Shown here one piece after another: positions 1 to 7,121 of a stretch of DNA of 58,489 bases (position 1 is its first letter; the number at the start of each line of letters is the position of its first letter). Below the pieces are notes generated by a model that worked only from the letters and a program-made list of their open reading frames with translations, did no database searches and was not told the origin of the DNA. A program made the translations under genes and the position numbers. Source of the DNA: Acidobacteriota bacterium (lineage in GTDB: Bacteria; Acidobacteriota; Terriglobia; Bryobacterales; Bryobacteraceae); contig SYLY01000014.1 in the NCBI GenBank assembly GCA_005808475.1, positions 1 to 58,489 on the forward strand, in the 5' to 3' direction.

Positions 1-668
1 GAGACAGGGGCGCGAGCGTCGCCAGTGCTGACGCAGAGCTGGTCAAGCAGGATGTCGCTGGCCGTGCCGCCCACGATGATCAGGCCGTAGCCGTCGATCG
101 CGGTGCCGGTGTTGATCGCGCCACCGACGTTGAAGGACGCCCGGGGGATGAAGAACGTCTGGCCGACGACGCTGGTGATGGCGATCGGCGCGGAATAGAC
201 GTACGTTCCGCCCGGAGCGCCGGGGCCCGCGAGGCGAAGGCCGATCTGGACCGTGGCGTTGACCGTGTTGCCGAGATCGTGCTGCGCGGTGAAGGTCACG
301 CCGGTGTCGCCGGCGAGCCAAGTGTAAGACGCGCCTTGGCCGACAAGGAGCAACGTACCGGCCGAGTTCGGCTCGGAGTCGAATTTGAGGTCGTCCCGGA
401 CTCCGCCCTGGTCGACGGTCACGGTGACGCAACGGTTACCGGCGGTGCGGGTGACGTTCATGTAGCGGGTCCCGGAGGCCGGGCTGCCCATGATGTTGGT
501 GCCGGTGTTGACTGCGTTGGAAGGGCCGGTGCAGCCGTCGGCGACTTGGTCGTTTGCGGCTTGGCCGACGCCAGCAGTGACGCTGGTGTAGTCGTCAAGG
601 GTGATGGTGGCCGATGCGATCGAGGTCGATAGCGCGGCAGCCGCCAAAGTTAACAGGGTATTTCTCAT
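1..668 (-). CDS. Exported protein, C-terminus beyond window edge
   Basis: The frame is open from an ATG at 668 to the window edge (222 codons, no stop), so only the N-terminal part is seen. It starts MRNTLLTLAAAALSTSIASA, a clear signal peptide, then a Thr/Gly/Asn/Val-rich beta-type sequence with three cysteines and no catalytic motif I recognise. A strong Shine-Dalgarno (GGAGGAGA) lies a few bases before the ATG, and a consensus-like promoter lies upstream at 762-790. The MRNT start resembles that of the PEP-CTERM-like protein at 32729. It could be another sorted surface protein, but the C-terminus that would decide this is missing. Confidence 0.75.
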   Translation of the reverse strand, partial: MRNTLLTLAAAALSTSIASATITLDDYTSVTAGVGQAANDQVADGCTGPSNAVNTGTNIMGSPASGTRYMNVTRTAGNRCVTVTVDQGGVRDDLKFDSEPNSAGTLLLVGQGASYTWLAGDTGVTFTAQHDLGNTVNATVQIGLRLAGPGAPGGTYVYSAPIAITSVVGQTFFIPRASFNVGGAINTGTAIDGYGLIIVGGTASDILLDQLCVSTGDARAPV

Positions 669-761
669 TCTCTTCTCCTCCGACGAATCGGATTTTGGGA
701 ACTCAAAGTTGCTGCCCCAGGAACGCACTAGACACCGGGGTCAGGCATCGATAACATCTCG

Positions 762-790
762 ATTGTAGGCGCATGCGCTACATCTGTCAA
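762..790 (-). promoter_or_regulatory. Sigma-70-type promoter of the exported protein at 1-668
   Basis: On the minus strand TTGACA (790-785) is followed by 17 bases and TACAAT (767-762), placing the transcript start near 755 and leaving a leader of about 85 nt. The spacer contains the palindrome GCGCATGCGC, a possible operator. Just upstream is an A-tract palindrome at 792-810, in the position of an UP element. Confidence 0.7.
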
Positions 791-791
791 C

Positions 792-810
792 GGTTTTTTT
801 CAAAAAAACC
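792..810. repeat. A/T-tract inverted repeat upstream of promoter
   Basis: GGTTTTTTTCAAAAAAACC is a perfect inverted repeat (9-bp arms, 1-nt centre) abutting the -35 box of the promoter at 762-790. It may act as a curved or UP-like element. It is too far from any gene end to be an obvious terminator. A second run of seven T follows at about 822-828. Confidence 0.5.
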
Positions 811-983
811 CTAGCTAGCCCTTTTTTTCACTTAGACTTACGGGGGGCCGGGTACTGCGTCCGAGGCGTTTTTCCCTGGTACCGGGAGAATCTCGCGGGC
901 GGAAGAGATTCGGCGTAAGCTAAGGAAAATAAAGGATCTGATTTGAGAGGTAGACACCGCTCCCGCAGTGATGGTATTGGCAT

Positions 984-999
984 ACCCCACTTGTGGGGT
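984..999. repeat. Inverted repeat in the 669-1086 intergenic region
   Basis: ACCCCAC-TT-GTGGGGT is a perfect 7-bp inverted repeat about 90 bp beyond the stop of the SDR gene. No T-run follows on either strand, so it is a weak terminator candidate. Another palindrome (GACGATCGTC flanked by GTAC) lies at 1043-1063. Apart from these and the promoter elements at 762-810 I see nothing else in this 418-bp gap. Confidence 0.4.
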
Positions 1000-1086
1000 G
1001 TGGGGTAGTACGCCTTTGGCTGCGAGCTGGAGGGCGGCGCCCGTACGACGATCGTCGCCGTACCGCGATACTTCCCGCGTACGATT

Positions 1087-1851
1087 CTAGTGCCACACGT
1101 AGCCGCCGTCCACCATCAGGTGTTCGGCGGTGATGAAGCTTGCTTCATCCGAGGCGAGGAAAAGGACAGGGTTCGCGATTTCCATCGGTTCTCCGAGGCG
1201 GTTCAGGATGTGGCCGGGCGCCACTTGGCTGCTCCATTGCTCGAAGGTGAGGCCCATCCGCTCGATCTCGCGAAATGAGGCGCTGGTGACCACGCATCCG
1301 GGGCACACCGTATTGACCCGGATATTCCACGGGGCCAAGTCTTTCGCCATGCATCGGGTCAAGGTCAGCACGGCGCCTTTGCTTGCGTTGTAGGTGGCGA
1401 AATCGGCCTGCGCGATGACGCCGCTCATCGACGCGATGTTGACGATGGAGCCGCGGCGCCGCGCCTTCATCGCCGGGATGGCGTATTTGGCGACCATCGC
1501 CGTGCCGAAGACGTTGACCGAGAAGACCTTGTGCCAGTCGGCGAGGGTGGCGTCCTCGATGTTTTTCTGGGTGAAGTCGGCGGCGTTGTTGACCACCACG
1601 TCGATCTGGCCGAACTCGGCGATGGCGGCTTCGGAGATGCTCCGCGCTCCGTCCTCGGAGGCGATGTCGGCGACGGCCAACACGGCGGCCGCGCCGGCGT
1701 CGCGAACCTTGGCCAGCGTGCGCTGGCCATTGGGCCGGTGGATGTCGTTCAAGACCAGTCTCGCGCCCTCTTCGGCGAAGCGCACGGCGATGGCTTCTCC
1801 GATGCCCGCGCCCACTCCCGTGACGATACAGACCTTGCCTTCGAGTCTCAT
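1087..1851 (-). CDS. SDR-family NAD(P)-dependent oxidoreductase
   Basis: 254 residues, the usual length of classical short-chain dehydrogenases. It shows the nucleotide-binding TGxGxGIG motif (TGVGAGIG, residues 11-18), NNAA (88-91, where NNAG is usual), and a catalytic Ser141-Tyr154-xxx-Lys158 set (YNASK). The end (LASDEASFITAEHLMVDGG) is typical of the 3-oxoacyl-ACP reductase/glucose dehydrogenase branch. The substrate cannot be read from sequence. It is divergent from the zinc dehydrogenase, with only 24 bp between start codons. There is no Shine-Dalgarno; TACCCT lies 15 bases before the ATG, so the transcript may be almost leaderless. The open frame continues upstream to 2898, but that part is antisense to the dehydrogenase. 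Confidence 0.9.
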   Translation of the reverse strand: MRLEGKVCIVTGVGAGIGEAIAVRFAEEGARLVLNDIHRPNGQRTLAKVRDAGAAAVLAVADIASEDGARSISEAAIAEFGQIDVVVNNAADFTQKNIEDATLADWHKVFSVNVFGTAMVAKYAIPAMKARRRGSIVNIASMSGVIAQADFATYNASKGAVLTLTRCMAKDLAPWNIRVNTVCPGCVVTSASFREIERMGLTFEQWSSQVAPGHILNRLGEPMEIANPVLFLASDEASFITAEHLMVDGGYVWH

Positions 1852-1875
1852 GAAACGAGTAGGGTACCATGGAGC

Positions 1876-2895
1876 ATGCGCGCCGCCTATTACGCCGGGA
1901 AACACGCCATCGAAGTGGGGCCATGCCGGCCGGTGGACGCCGGTCCGGGGCAGGTTCGGATCCGCGTTTCCCACTGCGGAATCTGCGGCACCGATTTGCA
2001 CCTTTACCACGGGCACATGGACCATCGGGTGAAGCTGCCCCAGGTGATCGGGCACGAGATGTCGGGAACGATCGAATCCGTGGGGGTGGACTCCGCCGGG
2101 TGGCGGGAGGGCGACCGTGTGACGGTGCGTCCGCTCGACCCGTGTGGCTCGTGCCCCGCGTGTCTGGCCGGGCACGGCCACGTCTGTATGAAGTTGAAGG
2201 TCCTCGGCATCGACGAGCCGGGCGCTTTCCAGGCTCTGTGGACCGTGCCCGCGCATACGCTCCACCGGATCCCCGATGGGTTGGACTTGGCGCACGCGGC
2301 GCTCATCGAGCCGGTTGCGGTGGCTTGCCATGACGTGCGGCTGGGCGAGTTGAAGGCCGGGGAGTTCGCGGTGGTGCTGGGTGGCGGTCCGATCGGCGCG
2401 CTGGTGGCATCGGTGGCCCGGGAGGCGGGCGCGCGGGTGCTGGTGTCGGAGATCAACCCGTTCCGGGTGGCGCTGCTCGGCAGGCTGGGATTCGACGTGG
2501 TGAATCCGCGCGAGTCGGACCTGACGGCGATCGTCAACGAGCGAACGGGCGGCGCGGGCGCGGACGCCGTGTTCGAAGTGTCGGGATCGGAGCCGGGCGC
2601 GGCGATCATGGCCGATCTGTTGCGCGTTCGCGGCCGTGTGGTGCTGGTAGCGGTGTTTTCCAAGCCCGTGCCGGTCAACCTCCATCGCTTCTTCTGGCGC
2701 GAGTTGCGGTTGATCGGGACTCGCGTGTACGAGCCGGAGGACTTCGACGAGGCCATCCGCCTGTTGGCGTCCGGGGCGCAGCCATTCACGGAACTGATCA
2801 CCGGCGTGTATTCGCTCGATGAGTTGCAGCGCGGACTCCAGGAGATGGAGCGTGGCGCCGACGTGATGAAGATCCTGGTGGATTGCGGGAGTTAG
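1876..2895 (+). CDS. Zinc-dependent alcohol/polyol dehydrogenase (MDR family)
   Basis: 339 residues, as expected for sorbitol/threonine-dehydrogenase-type MDR enzymes. Visible ligands are catalytic zinc Cys37 (CGICGTD) and His60-Glu61 (GHE), and structural zinc Cys90, Cys93, Cys96 and Cys104. A Rossmann GGGPIG motif binds NAD(P). The family oxidises a secondary alcohol or sugar alcohol; the exact substrate is unknown. The stop is 5 nt before the next gene at 2901, so the two are probably co-transcribed and may act in one sugar pathway with the divergent SDR. TACCAT (1865-1870) lies just before the ATG without a Shine-Dalgarno, suggesting a leaderless message. Confidence 0.92.
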   Translation: MRAAYYAGKHAIEVGPCRPVDAGPGQVRIRVSHCGICGTDLHLYHGHMDHRVKLPQVIGHEMSGTIESVGVDSAGWREGDRVTVRPLDPCGSCPACLAGHGHVCMKLKVLGIDEPGAFQALWTVPAHTLHRIPDGLDLAHAALIEPVAVACHDVRLGELKAGEFAVVLGGGPIGALVASVAREAGARVLVSEINPFRVALLGRLGFDVVNPRESDLTAIVNERTGGAGADAVFEVSGSEPGAAIMADLLRVRGRVVLVAVFSKPVPVNLHRFFWRELRLIGTRVYEPEDFDEAIRLLASGAQPFTELITGVYSLDELQRGLQEMERGADVMKILVDCGS

Positions 2896-2900
2896 CACAT

Positions 2901-3809
2901 ATGGCAGTCACGGTGGAAACGGTTGCTTGGGGCGGCTGGCCGAATTGCCGCCGCATCTCGAACGGGGATGTCGAGCTGATTCTGACGGCGGATGTGGGAC
3001 CGCGCCTGATCCGCTACGCGTTCCCCGGTGGCGGGAACATTCTGCTCGAGATGGCGGATCAGTTGGGAAAATCGGGCGAGCCGGACTTCCAGCCGCGCGG
3101 CGGACATCGCGTGTGGTCGGCGCCGGAGCGGTTTCCCCGCACTTACTATCCGGACAACGAACCGGTGGAGATCCACGCGGCGGGCTCGATGGTGGAAGCG
3201 GTGGCGCCGGTGGAGCGCACCACCGGTCTGCGCAAGCGAATGGCGGTCCGCATGGCGGCTCGCGGTTCCGCGGTGACCGTGGTTCACTCGATCGAGAACA
3301 CGCTGGCGTGGCCGGTGGAGGTGTCTTTGTGGGCGCTGACGATGATGGCGCCGGGCGGCATGGGGATCGCGGGCTTTCCGCCGCGGGGGACGCATCCGGA
3401 GATGCTGGCTCCCACGCATCCGCTGGTGATGTGGGCGTTCACCGATCTGTCGGATCCGCGGTGGAAGTTCACCAACAAGTACATGCTGCTGCGGCAGGAC
3501 GAGTCGCGGCCGGACCCGACCAAGCTGGGGCTGTTTCACGAGCGGACGTGGGGCGCGTATCTGCGCGGCTCCGATCTGTTCGTCAAGCGGTGCGAGGCTC
3601 ATGCCGGGCGTCCCTATCCCGATCTGGGCTGTTCGTACGAGACCTTCGCCAACGGCTTCACGCTGGAACTCGAGACGCTGAGCCCGCTGGTCAAGCTGGA
3701 TACGGGAGAGCGCGTGGAGCACGCCGAGCGATGGTCGCTGCATTCGGGTGTGGTGGTGGACGAATGGAGCGACGCCGGATTGGACCGGGCGATCGCCCCC
3801 CTCATTTAG
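2901..3809 (+). CDS. DUF4380-like (galactose-mutarotase-fold) protein
   Basis: 302 residues with no signal peptide. The sequence (GGHRVWSAPE, RTYYPDNEP, later SYETFANGFTLELETLSPL) resembles DUF4380 proteins, which are related to aldose-1-epimerases and carbohydrate-processing beta-sandwiches. No biochemical role is established that I can name. It follows the zinc dehydrogenase by 5 nt. The pairing suggests handling of a sugar or sugar derivative, which is inference from context only. Confidence 0.7.
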   Translation: MAVTVETVAWGGWPNCRRISNGDVELILTADVGPRLIRYAFPGGGNILLEMADQLGKSGEPDFQPRGGHRVWSAPERFPRTYYPDNEPVEIHAAGSMVEAVAPVERTTGLRKRMAVRMAARGSAVTVVHSIENTLAWPVEVSLWALTMMAPGGMGIAGFPPRGTHPEMLAPTHPLVMWAFTDLSDPRWKFTNKYMLLRQDESRPDPTKLGLFHERTWGAYLRGSDLFVKRCEAHAGRPYPDLGCSYETFANGFTLELETLSPLVKLDTGERVEHAERWSLHSGVVVDEWSDAGLDRAIAPLI

Positions 3810-3852
3810 AAGTTTTCACCCAGGGCTCTCCTCGAGCGATAATGGGCTTCGA

Positions 3853-4446
3853 ATGGCGAGGGCGAAAGATCTCGAGGCGTTGATGCACCGCGCGGAGTCG
3901 GAACTCCGGCTGGTGCAGAGGATCAGTAGATTTTTCGCGAAGACGCCGCGCCTTCCCGACGCGTTGCGGCTCAGCGTCGAGTGGGTGGCGGAGTTCCTCC
4001 ATGCCGAATCGGGGCTGCTTTATCTGACCTCCGGCGACGAGTTGGTGCTGTGCGCGGCGGCCGGGCCGAGTCAGCGCGCGGTGGGCGAGGTCCGGCTGCG
4101 GCTGGACGAGGGGCTCACCGGGTGGGTGGCGCGGGAGCGCCGGCTGTTGGCGATTTCGCGGGAAGCGTACCTGGACCCGCGCTTCAAATACTTCCGGGAT
4201 CTGCCGGAGGACACATTCGAGGCTTTTCTGTCGGCGCCGGTGATTGCGCGCAACCGCGTGGTGGGCGTTATCAACATCCAGCACCGGCAGCATCGCGGGC
4301 ACACTGGCGAAGAGATGGAGTTGTTGACCACGGTCGGCGAGCAACTGGGTGGGCTGGTGACGATCGGCTGCGTGGAAGCGGAGCGGTTCGACACGTCCGA
4401 TTTCGCCGAAATGGTGCTCGGCCAATCGCTGGCCGCCAGAGGCTGA
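3853..4446 (+). CDS. GAF domain protein
   Basis: 197 residues, nearly all one GAF domain (about 20-175), preceded by a short helical segment. The sequence is closest in style to the GAF domain of PtsP-type proteins (AESGLLYL, DEGLTGWVARERR, FEAFLSAPVIARNRVVGVINIQHR). It probably senses a small ligand; there is no output domain. The ATG at 3853 is chosen because GATAAT (3838-3843) precedes it closely with TTTCAC 18 bp upstream, and no Shine-Dalgarno is present. It ends 1 nt before the next ATG at 4448, so translation is probably coupled. Confidence 0.85.
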   Translation: MARAKDLEALMHRAESELRLVQRISRFFAKTPRLPDALRLSVEWVAEFLHAESGLLYLTSGDELVLCAAAGPSQRAVGEVRLRLDEGLTGWVARERRLLAISREAYLDPRFKYFRDLPEDTFEAFLSAPVIARNRVVGVINIQHRQHRGHTGEEMELLTTVGEQLGGLVTIGCVEAERFDTSDFAEMVLGQSLAARG

Positions 4447-4447
4447 C

Positions 4448-5581
4448 ATGCGCGTGCCGGCGCTGGCGCTGGTGGCGCTATCCGCGCTGGCGCAGGCTCC
4501 GCTGGACCGGACGCCCATTCCGGGAGCCTCCTGGCGTGCCAGGTTCTTCCACGACGAGGACGACTCGCGGCTGACGTTGCGGGACCTGAAGATCGTCGAT
4601 ACGACGAACGGCATCGCGCTCGGTTCGTTGATTCAGGGAACAGGTAGGCGCGGCGTCGCGGTCCGCACCAGCGACGGCGGCGGGACCTGGGAGATCCTGA
4701 AGCTCGCCGAAGAGCCGCTTTCCGCCTTCTTTTTGACCAAGCGCCTGGGGTGGATGTTGACGGTGAGCCACGTGTGGAGCACCGGAGATGGCGGACGAAC
4801 GTGGAACAGGCTGGCCCGGCACGACGGTCTGCGAAGCCTCAGTTTCGTGGACGAGAACCGCGGGTTCGCCGTGGGTTTGCGGAAACAGGTGCTCGAGACG
4901 CGCGACGGTGGCTCGCACTGGACCAAGGTGGCGGCTGCCGCCGAACCGAAGACGGACGCCGAGCGGACGCGATACCTGTCGGTGGAGTTCCGCGGGAAGG
5001 TGGGCGTCATTGCCGGCAGCCACGAACCGCGGCGGGCGGGAGATGGCGCGGAAACGTCGTGGCTGGATCCGGCGGCGGCGATGAGGCGGCGGCAGCTTCC
5101 TTCGCTGTCGATCCTGCTGCAAACGCTCGACGGGGGCGACACCTGGAGATCGTCCACCCAGTCGATCCTCGGAGTGTTGTCGCACTACAAGCTGGCTCCG
5201 CCGAGTTCGCTGCTTACCTTGGTGCAGTTTCCGAATCAGTTCGAGTGGCCCTCCGAGGTGTATCTGCTCGACTTGGCGGCGGCCCAGATGGACCGTGTGT
5301 TCCGGGAGAAGGACCGCGCGGTGCAGGATGTGGCATTGCTGGACAACGGTATGTCCTATTTGGCGGCGGTGGAACCGCCAGGGACGCTTCGCGGCATACC
5401 CGTGCCGGGAAAGGTGCGGATCGCACGCAGTTCGGACCGGCGCGCGTGGCGGGAGATGGATGTGGACTACCGGGCCATGGCGCAGCGGGTGATGTTGGCG
5501 AGCCTGCCGGGCGGACCGGTATGGGCGGCGACGGATACGGGGATGATCCTCGCGCTGACCGTGGGGTCCAAAACAAATTAG
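4448..5581 (+). CDS. Secreted Asp-box (Ycf48/BNR-like) beta-propeller protein
   Basis: 377 residues with a short signal peptide (MRVPALALVALSALAQA). Four Asp-box-type repeats are visible (SDGGGTW, GDGGRTW, RDGGSHW, LDGGDTW), as in the photosystem II assembly factor Ycf48/sialidase-like propeller superfamily. These in non-photosynthetic bacteria are usually of unknown function; sialidase activity should not be assumed because no catalytic set is seen. It starts 1 nt after the GAF gene stop. Confidence 0.8.
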   Translation: MRVPALALVALSALAQAPLDRTPIPGASWRARFFHDEDDSRLTLRDLKIVDTTNGIALGSLIQGTGRRGVAVRTSDGGGTWEILKLAEEPLSAFFLTKRLGWMLTVSHVWSTGDGGRTWNRLARHDGLRSLSFVDENRGFAVGLRKQVLETRDGGSHWTKVAAAAEPKTDAERTRYLSVEFRGKVGVIAGSHEPRRAGDGAETSWLDPAAAMRRRQLPSLSILLQTLDGGDTWRSSTQSILGVLSHYKLAPPSSLLTLVQFPNQFEWPSEVYLLDLAAAQMDRVFREKDRAVQDVALLDNGMSYLAAVEPPGTLRGIPVPGKVRIARSSDRRAWREMDVDYRAMAQRVMLASLPGGPVWAATDTGMILALTVGSKTN

Positions 5582-5593
5582 CCATCCGCTGTT

Positions 5594-5602
5594 TTATCCA
5601 CA
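5594..5602 (+). other. Isolated perfect DnaA-box sequence
   Basis: TTATCCACA, the consensus DnaA box, lies 12 bp after the stop of the gene at 4448. No second box, AT-rich unwinding element or dnaA/dnaN gene is near, so this is not an origin on present evidence and may be chance. Confidence 0.25.
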
Positions 5603-5618
5603 GGAAACGCACAGGCGG

Positions 5619-5703
5619 ACGGCCGTAAGCCGTTGATTCAGAAGCCGCGAAAAACCTGTTGAAATGGGCTCTGTAACGCGATTTTCATATTGACGGAAAA
5701 TCG
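5619..5703 (+). repeat. Two hairpins ahead of the candidate structured RNA
   Basis: ACGGC (5619-5623) pairs with GCCGT (5629-5633). CGATTTTC (5679-5686) pairs perfectly with GAAAATCG (5696-5703) around a 9-nt loop. Neither is followed by a T-run, so they are poor terminators for the upstream gene. They may be the 5' part of the RNA at 5724-6328 or belong to its promoter region. Confidence 0.45.
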
Positions 5704-5723
5704 AATCGGGCGCATGATGGAGT

Positions 5724-6328
5724 TGGTTCCAAGAGGTTGTAGGGACAACGAACCGGGCGAAGATGTAGCGGACCTGGAGCGGTGATCCTGTCGAGGCATG
5801 TGATTTATTGCAGGCCAAGGCGGGGGAGCAATAGGAAATCGGGCGTCTAGCCACGGTAGGTCTGAATCGGCAGGGTAGTCCGAGCGCTTTGATCCGGACG
5901 GGACGAAAATCCCGGAGGGGGAGCGAGAGGCAGCCAAGCAGTTTCAGTGGTAGTCAAGTCGGTGGACACGGGTTCCGGACGTCGATCTCCCGGCGGCGCG
6001 AAAGCGTCGTGGGAAGGAGTTCAGGGCCAACGATCCAGTGGCAAGGCCGCCATGGTCTCGAAGAAGTAGGCCGGGAACGTTGACCCCGCCGTGGAAACGC
6101 TTGAAAGGGCGAATCCGTTGCGGGCGAGCGAAAGGCCATTTCGAGAGTCCGATCTCTTCCGGTCAAGCCGAGCAGACGAATTGCCGAGCGTCGATCTTTC
6201 GGGCCGAAAGGCACGGAAGGAAGCAAAGCGATCACCGTTCCGGCGGACCGGTTGCCATGTTCTAGTCGAGCATGCCGGCTGGAGAACGAGTTGCCCTGAA
6301 GGTCACTTGGAACCATTTTTTTATTTTT
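5724..6328 (+). ncRNA. Candidate large structured non-coding RNA (about 600 nt), class unknown
   Basis: This 764-bp gap has no convincing gene on either strand. TGGTTCCAAG (5724-5733) is complementary over 10 bp to CTTGGAACCA (6306-6315), followed at once by TTTTTTTATTTTT (6316-6328); the ends thus close on each other and a terminator-like U-tract follows. Inside are consecutive stems: GTTGT/ACAAC (5736-5749), CGGACC/GGTCTG (5769-5774 with 5859-5864), TATTGC/GCAATA (5806-5833), GTCCG/CGGAC (5878-5899), CGGGA/TCCCG (5899-5914, sharing base 5899), a GAAA-capped 6-bp stem (5994-6009), CTTTC/GAAAG (6196-6210), and a 14-pair hairpin at 6248-6282 enclosed by GTTC/GAAC (6237-6287). Single strands are purine-rich. 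I do not recognise RNase P, tmRNA, 6S, or a group I or II intron core. Strand is inferred from the U-tract. Confidence 0.6.
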
Positions 6329-6333
6329 GGCGC

Positions 6334-6339
6334 TAAAAT
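6334..6339 (+). promoter_or_regulatory. -10 element giving a probable leaderless start at 6346
   Basis: TAAAAT occupies positions -12 to -7 relative to the GTG at 6346, directly after the U-tract of the candidate RNA. Transcription would begin at or next to the start codon. No clear -35 box or Shine-Dalgarno is present. Confidence 0.45.
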
Positions 6340-6345
6340 TCGAGT

Positions 6346-7119
6346 GTGACCCTCGCACACGCGCAATCGCTCGATCACTTCGGCTTCGTGCACTTGCATG
6401 GGTTCGTACCGGCCGAAGTACTCGCTGAACTCCGCTCCCGGGTGGATGAGTTGTTCGCCCAGGAAGGCGCCGCCGCCGGTTCCGAATTCAAGATGGAACC
6501 GGGATCCCGCCGGCTTGCCAATTGCGCCGCCAAGGCGGCTGTGTTTCGGCGCTGCGTGGTTCATCCCTCGATCCTCGAACTGGTGGGGCGCGTGCTCGGC
6601 CCGCGATTCAAGCTCAGCAGCATCAACGTGCGCTCGGCGAATCCTCACAACGGAGTGACCCAGCCGCTGCACGCCGACATGGGCGCCATCGCCGACGAGC
6701 AAGGCTTCTGGGTGTGCAACACGGTGTGGCTGCTCGACGACTTCACCACGGAGAACGGCGCGCTGCGAGCCGTTCCAGGATCGCATCGCTGGAACAAGCT
6801 GCCTCAGGACGTTCTGGCCGATCCCGCCACCAAGCATCCGGACGAGGTGCTCATCACCGGAGCGGCGGGCGACGTGGTGGTGATGAACGCGCACCTGTGG
6901 CACGGCGGAACGGACAATCGCACGGACCGCGAGCGCCGCGCCCTGCACGGCTTCTACTGCCGCCACGACAAGCCGCAACAGCAGTATCAGAAGAAGCTGC
7001 TCGGCGCGGAGACGATCGCGGCTCTGACGCCGGAGGAACGGCGTCTGCTCGCGATCGACGATCCGTCCAACGACGAACTCAGTTCCGCCGATGTGCCGCG
7101 GAGCGGCTTTTTGAAGTAG
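6346..7119 (+). CDS. Phytanoyl-CoA dioxygenase (PhyH) family protein
   Basis: 257 residues. The Fe(II)/2-oxoglutarate facial triad is visible: His109-x-Asp111 (LHADMG) and a distal His186 (HLWHGG), with Arg197/198 as probable 2-oxoglutarate ligand. Family members hydroxylate varied small molecules, so the substrate is not predictable. The GTG at 6346 is chosen because conserved PhyH sequence (DHFGFVHLHGFVP) begins right after it and TAAAAT sits at -12 to -7. It is convergent with the gene at 7122, with a 2-bp gap. Confidence 0.88.
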   Translation: MTLAHAQSLDHFGFVHLHGFVPAEVLAELRSRVDELFAQEGAAAGSEFKMEPGSRRLANCAAKAAVFRRCVVHPSILELVGRVLGPRFKLSSINVRSANPHNGVTQPLHADMGAIADEQGFWVCNTVWLLDDFTTENGALRAVPGSHRWNKLPQDVLADPATKHPDEVLITGAAGDVVVMNAHLWHGGTDNRTDRERRALHGFYCRHDKPQQQYQKKLLGAETIAALTPEERRLLAIDDPSNDELSSADVPRSGFLK

Positions 7120-7121
7120 GC

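Noticed and set aside
1852-2898. N-terminal extension of the SDR to 603 residues
   Set aside because: The upstream part is antisense to the zinc dehydrogenase, has low-complexity His/Arg composition, and the SDR fold starts at the ATG at 1851.
5594-5602. Replication origin at the perfect DnaA box
   Set aside because: Only one box was found, with no cluster, AT-rich element, or dnaA/dnaN/gyrB neighbour.
5582-6345. Group II intron, group I intron or RNase P RNA in the long gap
   Set aside because: The purine-rich stems recall group II introns, but there is no GUGYG 5' end, no domain V hairpin and no reverse transcriptase; RNase P and tmRNA signature sequences are also absent.
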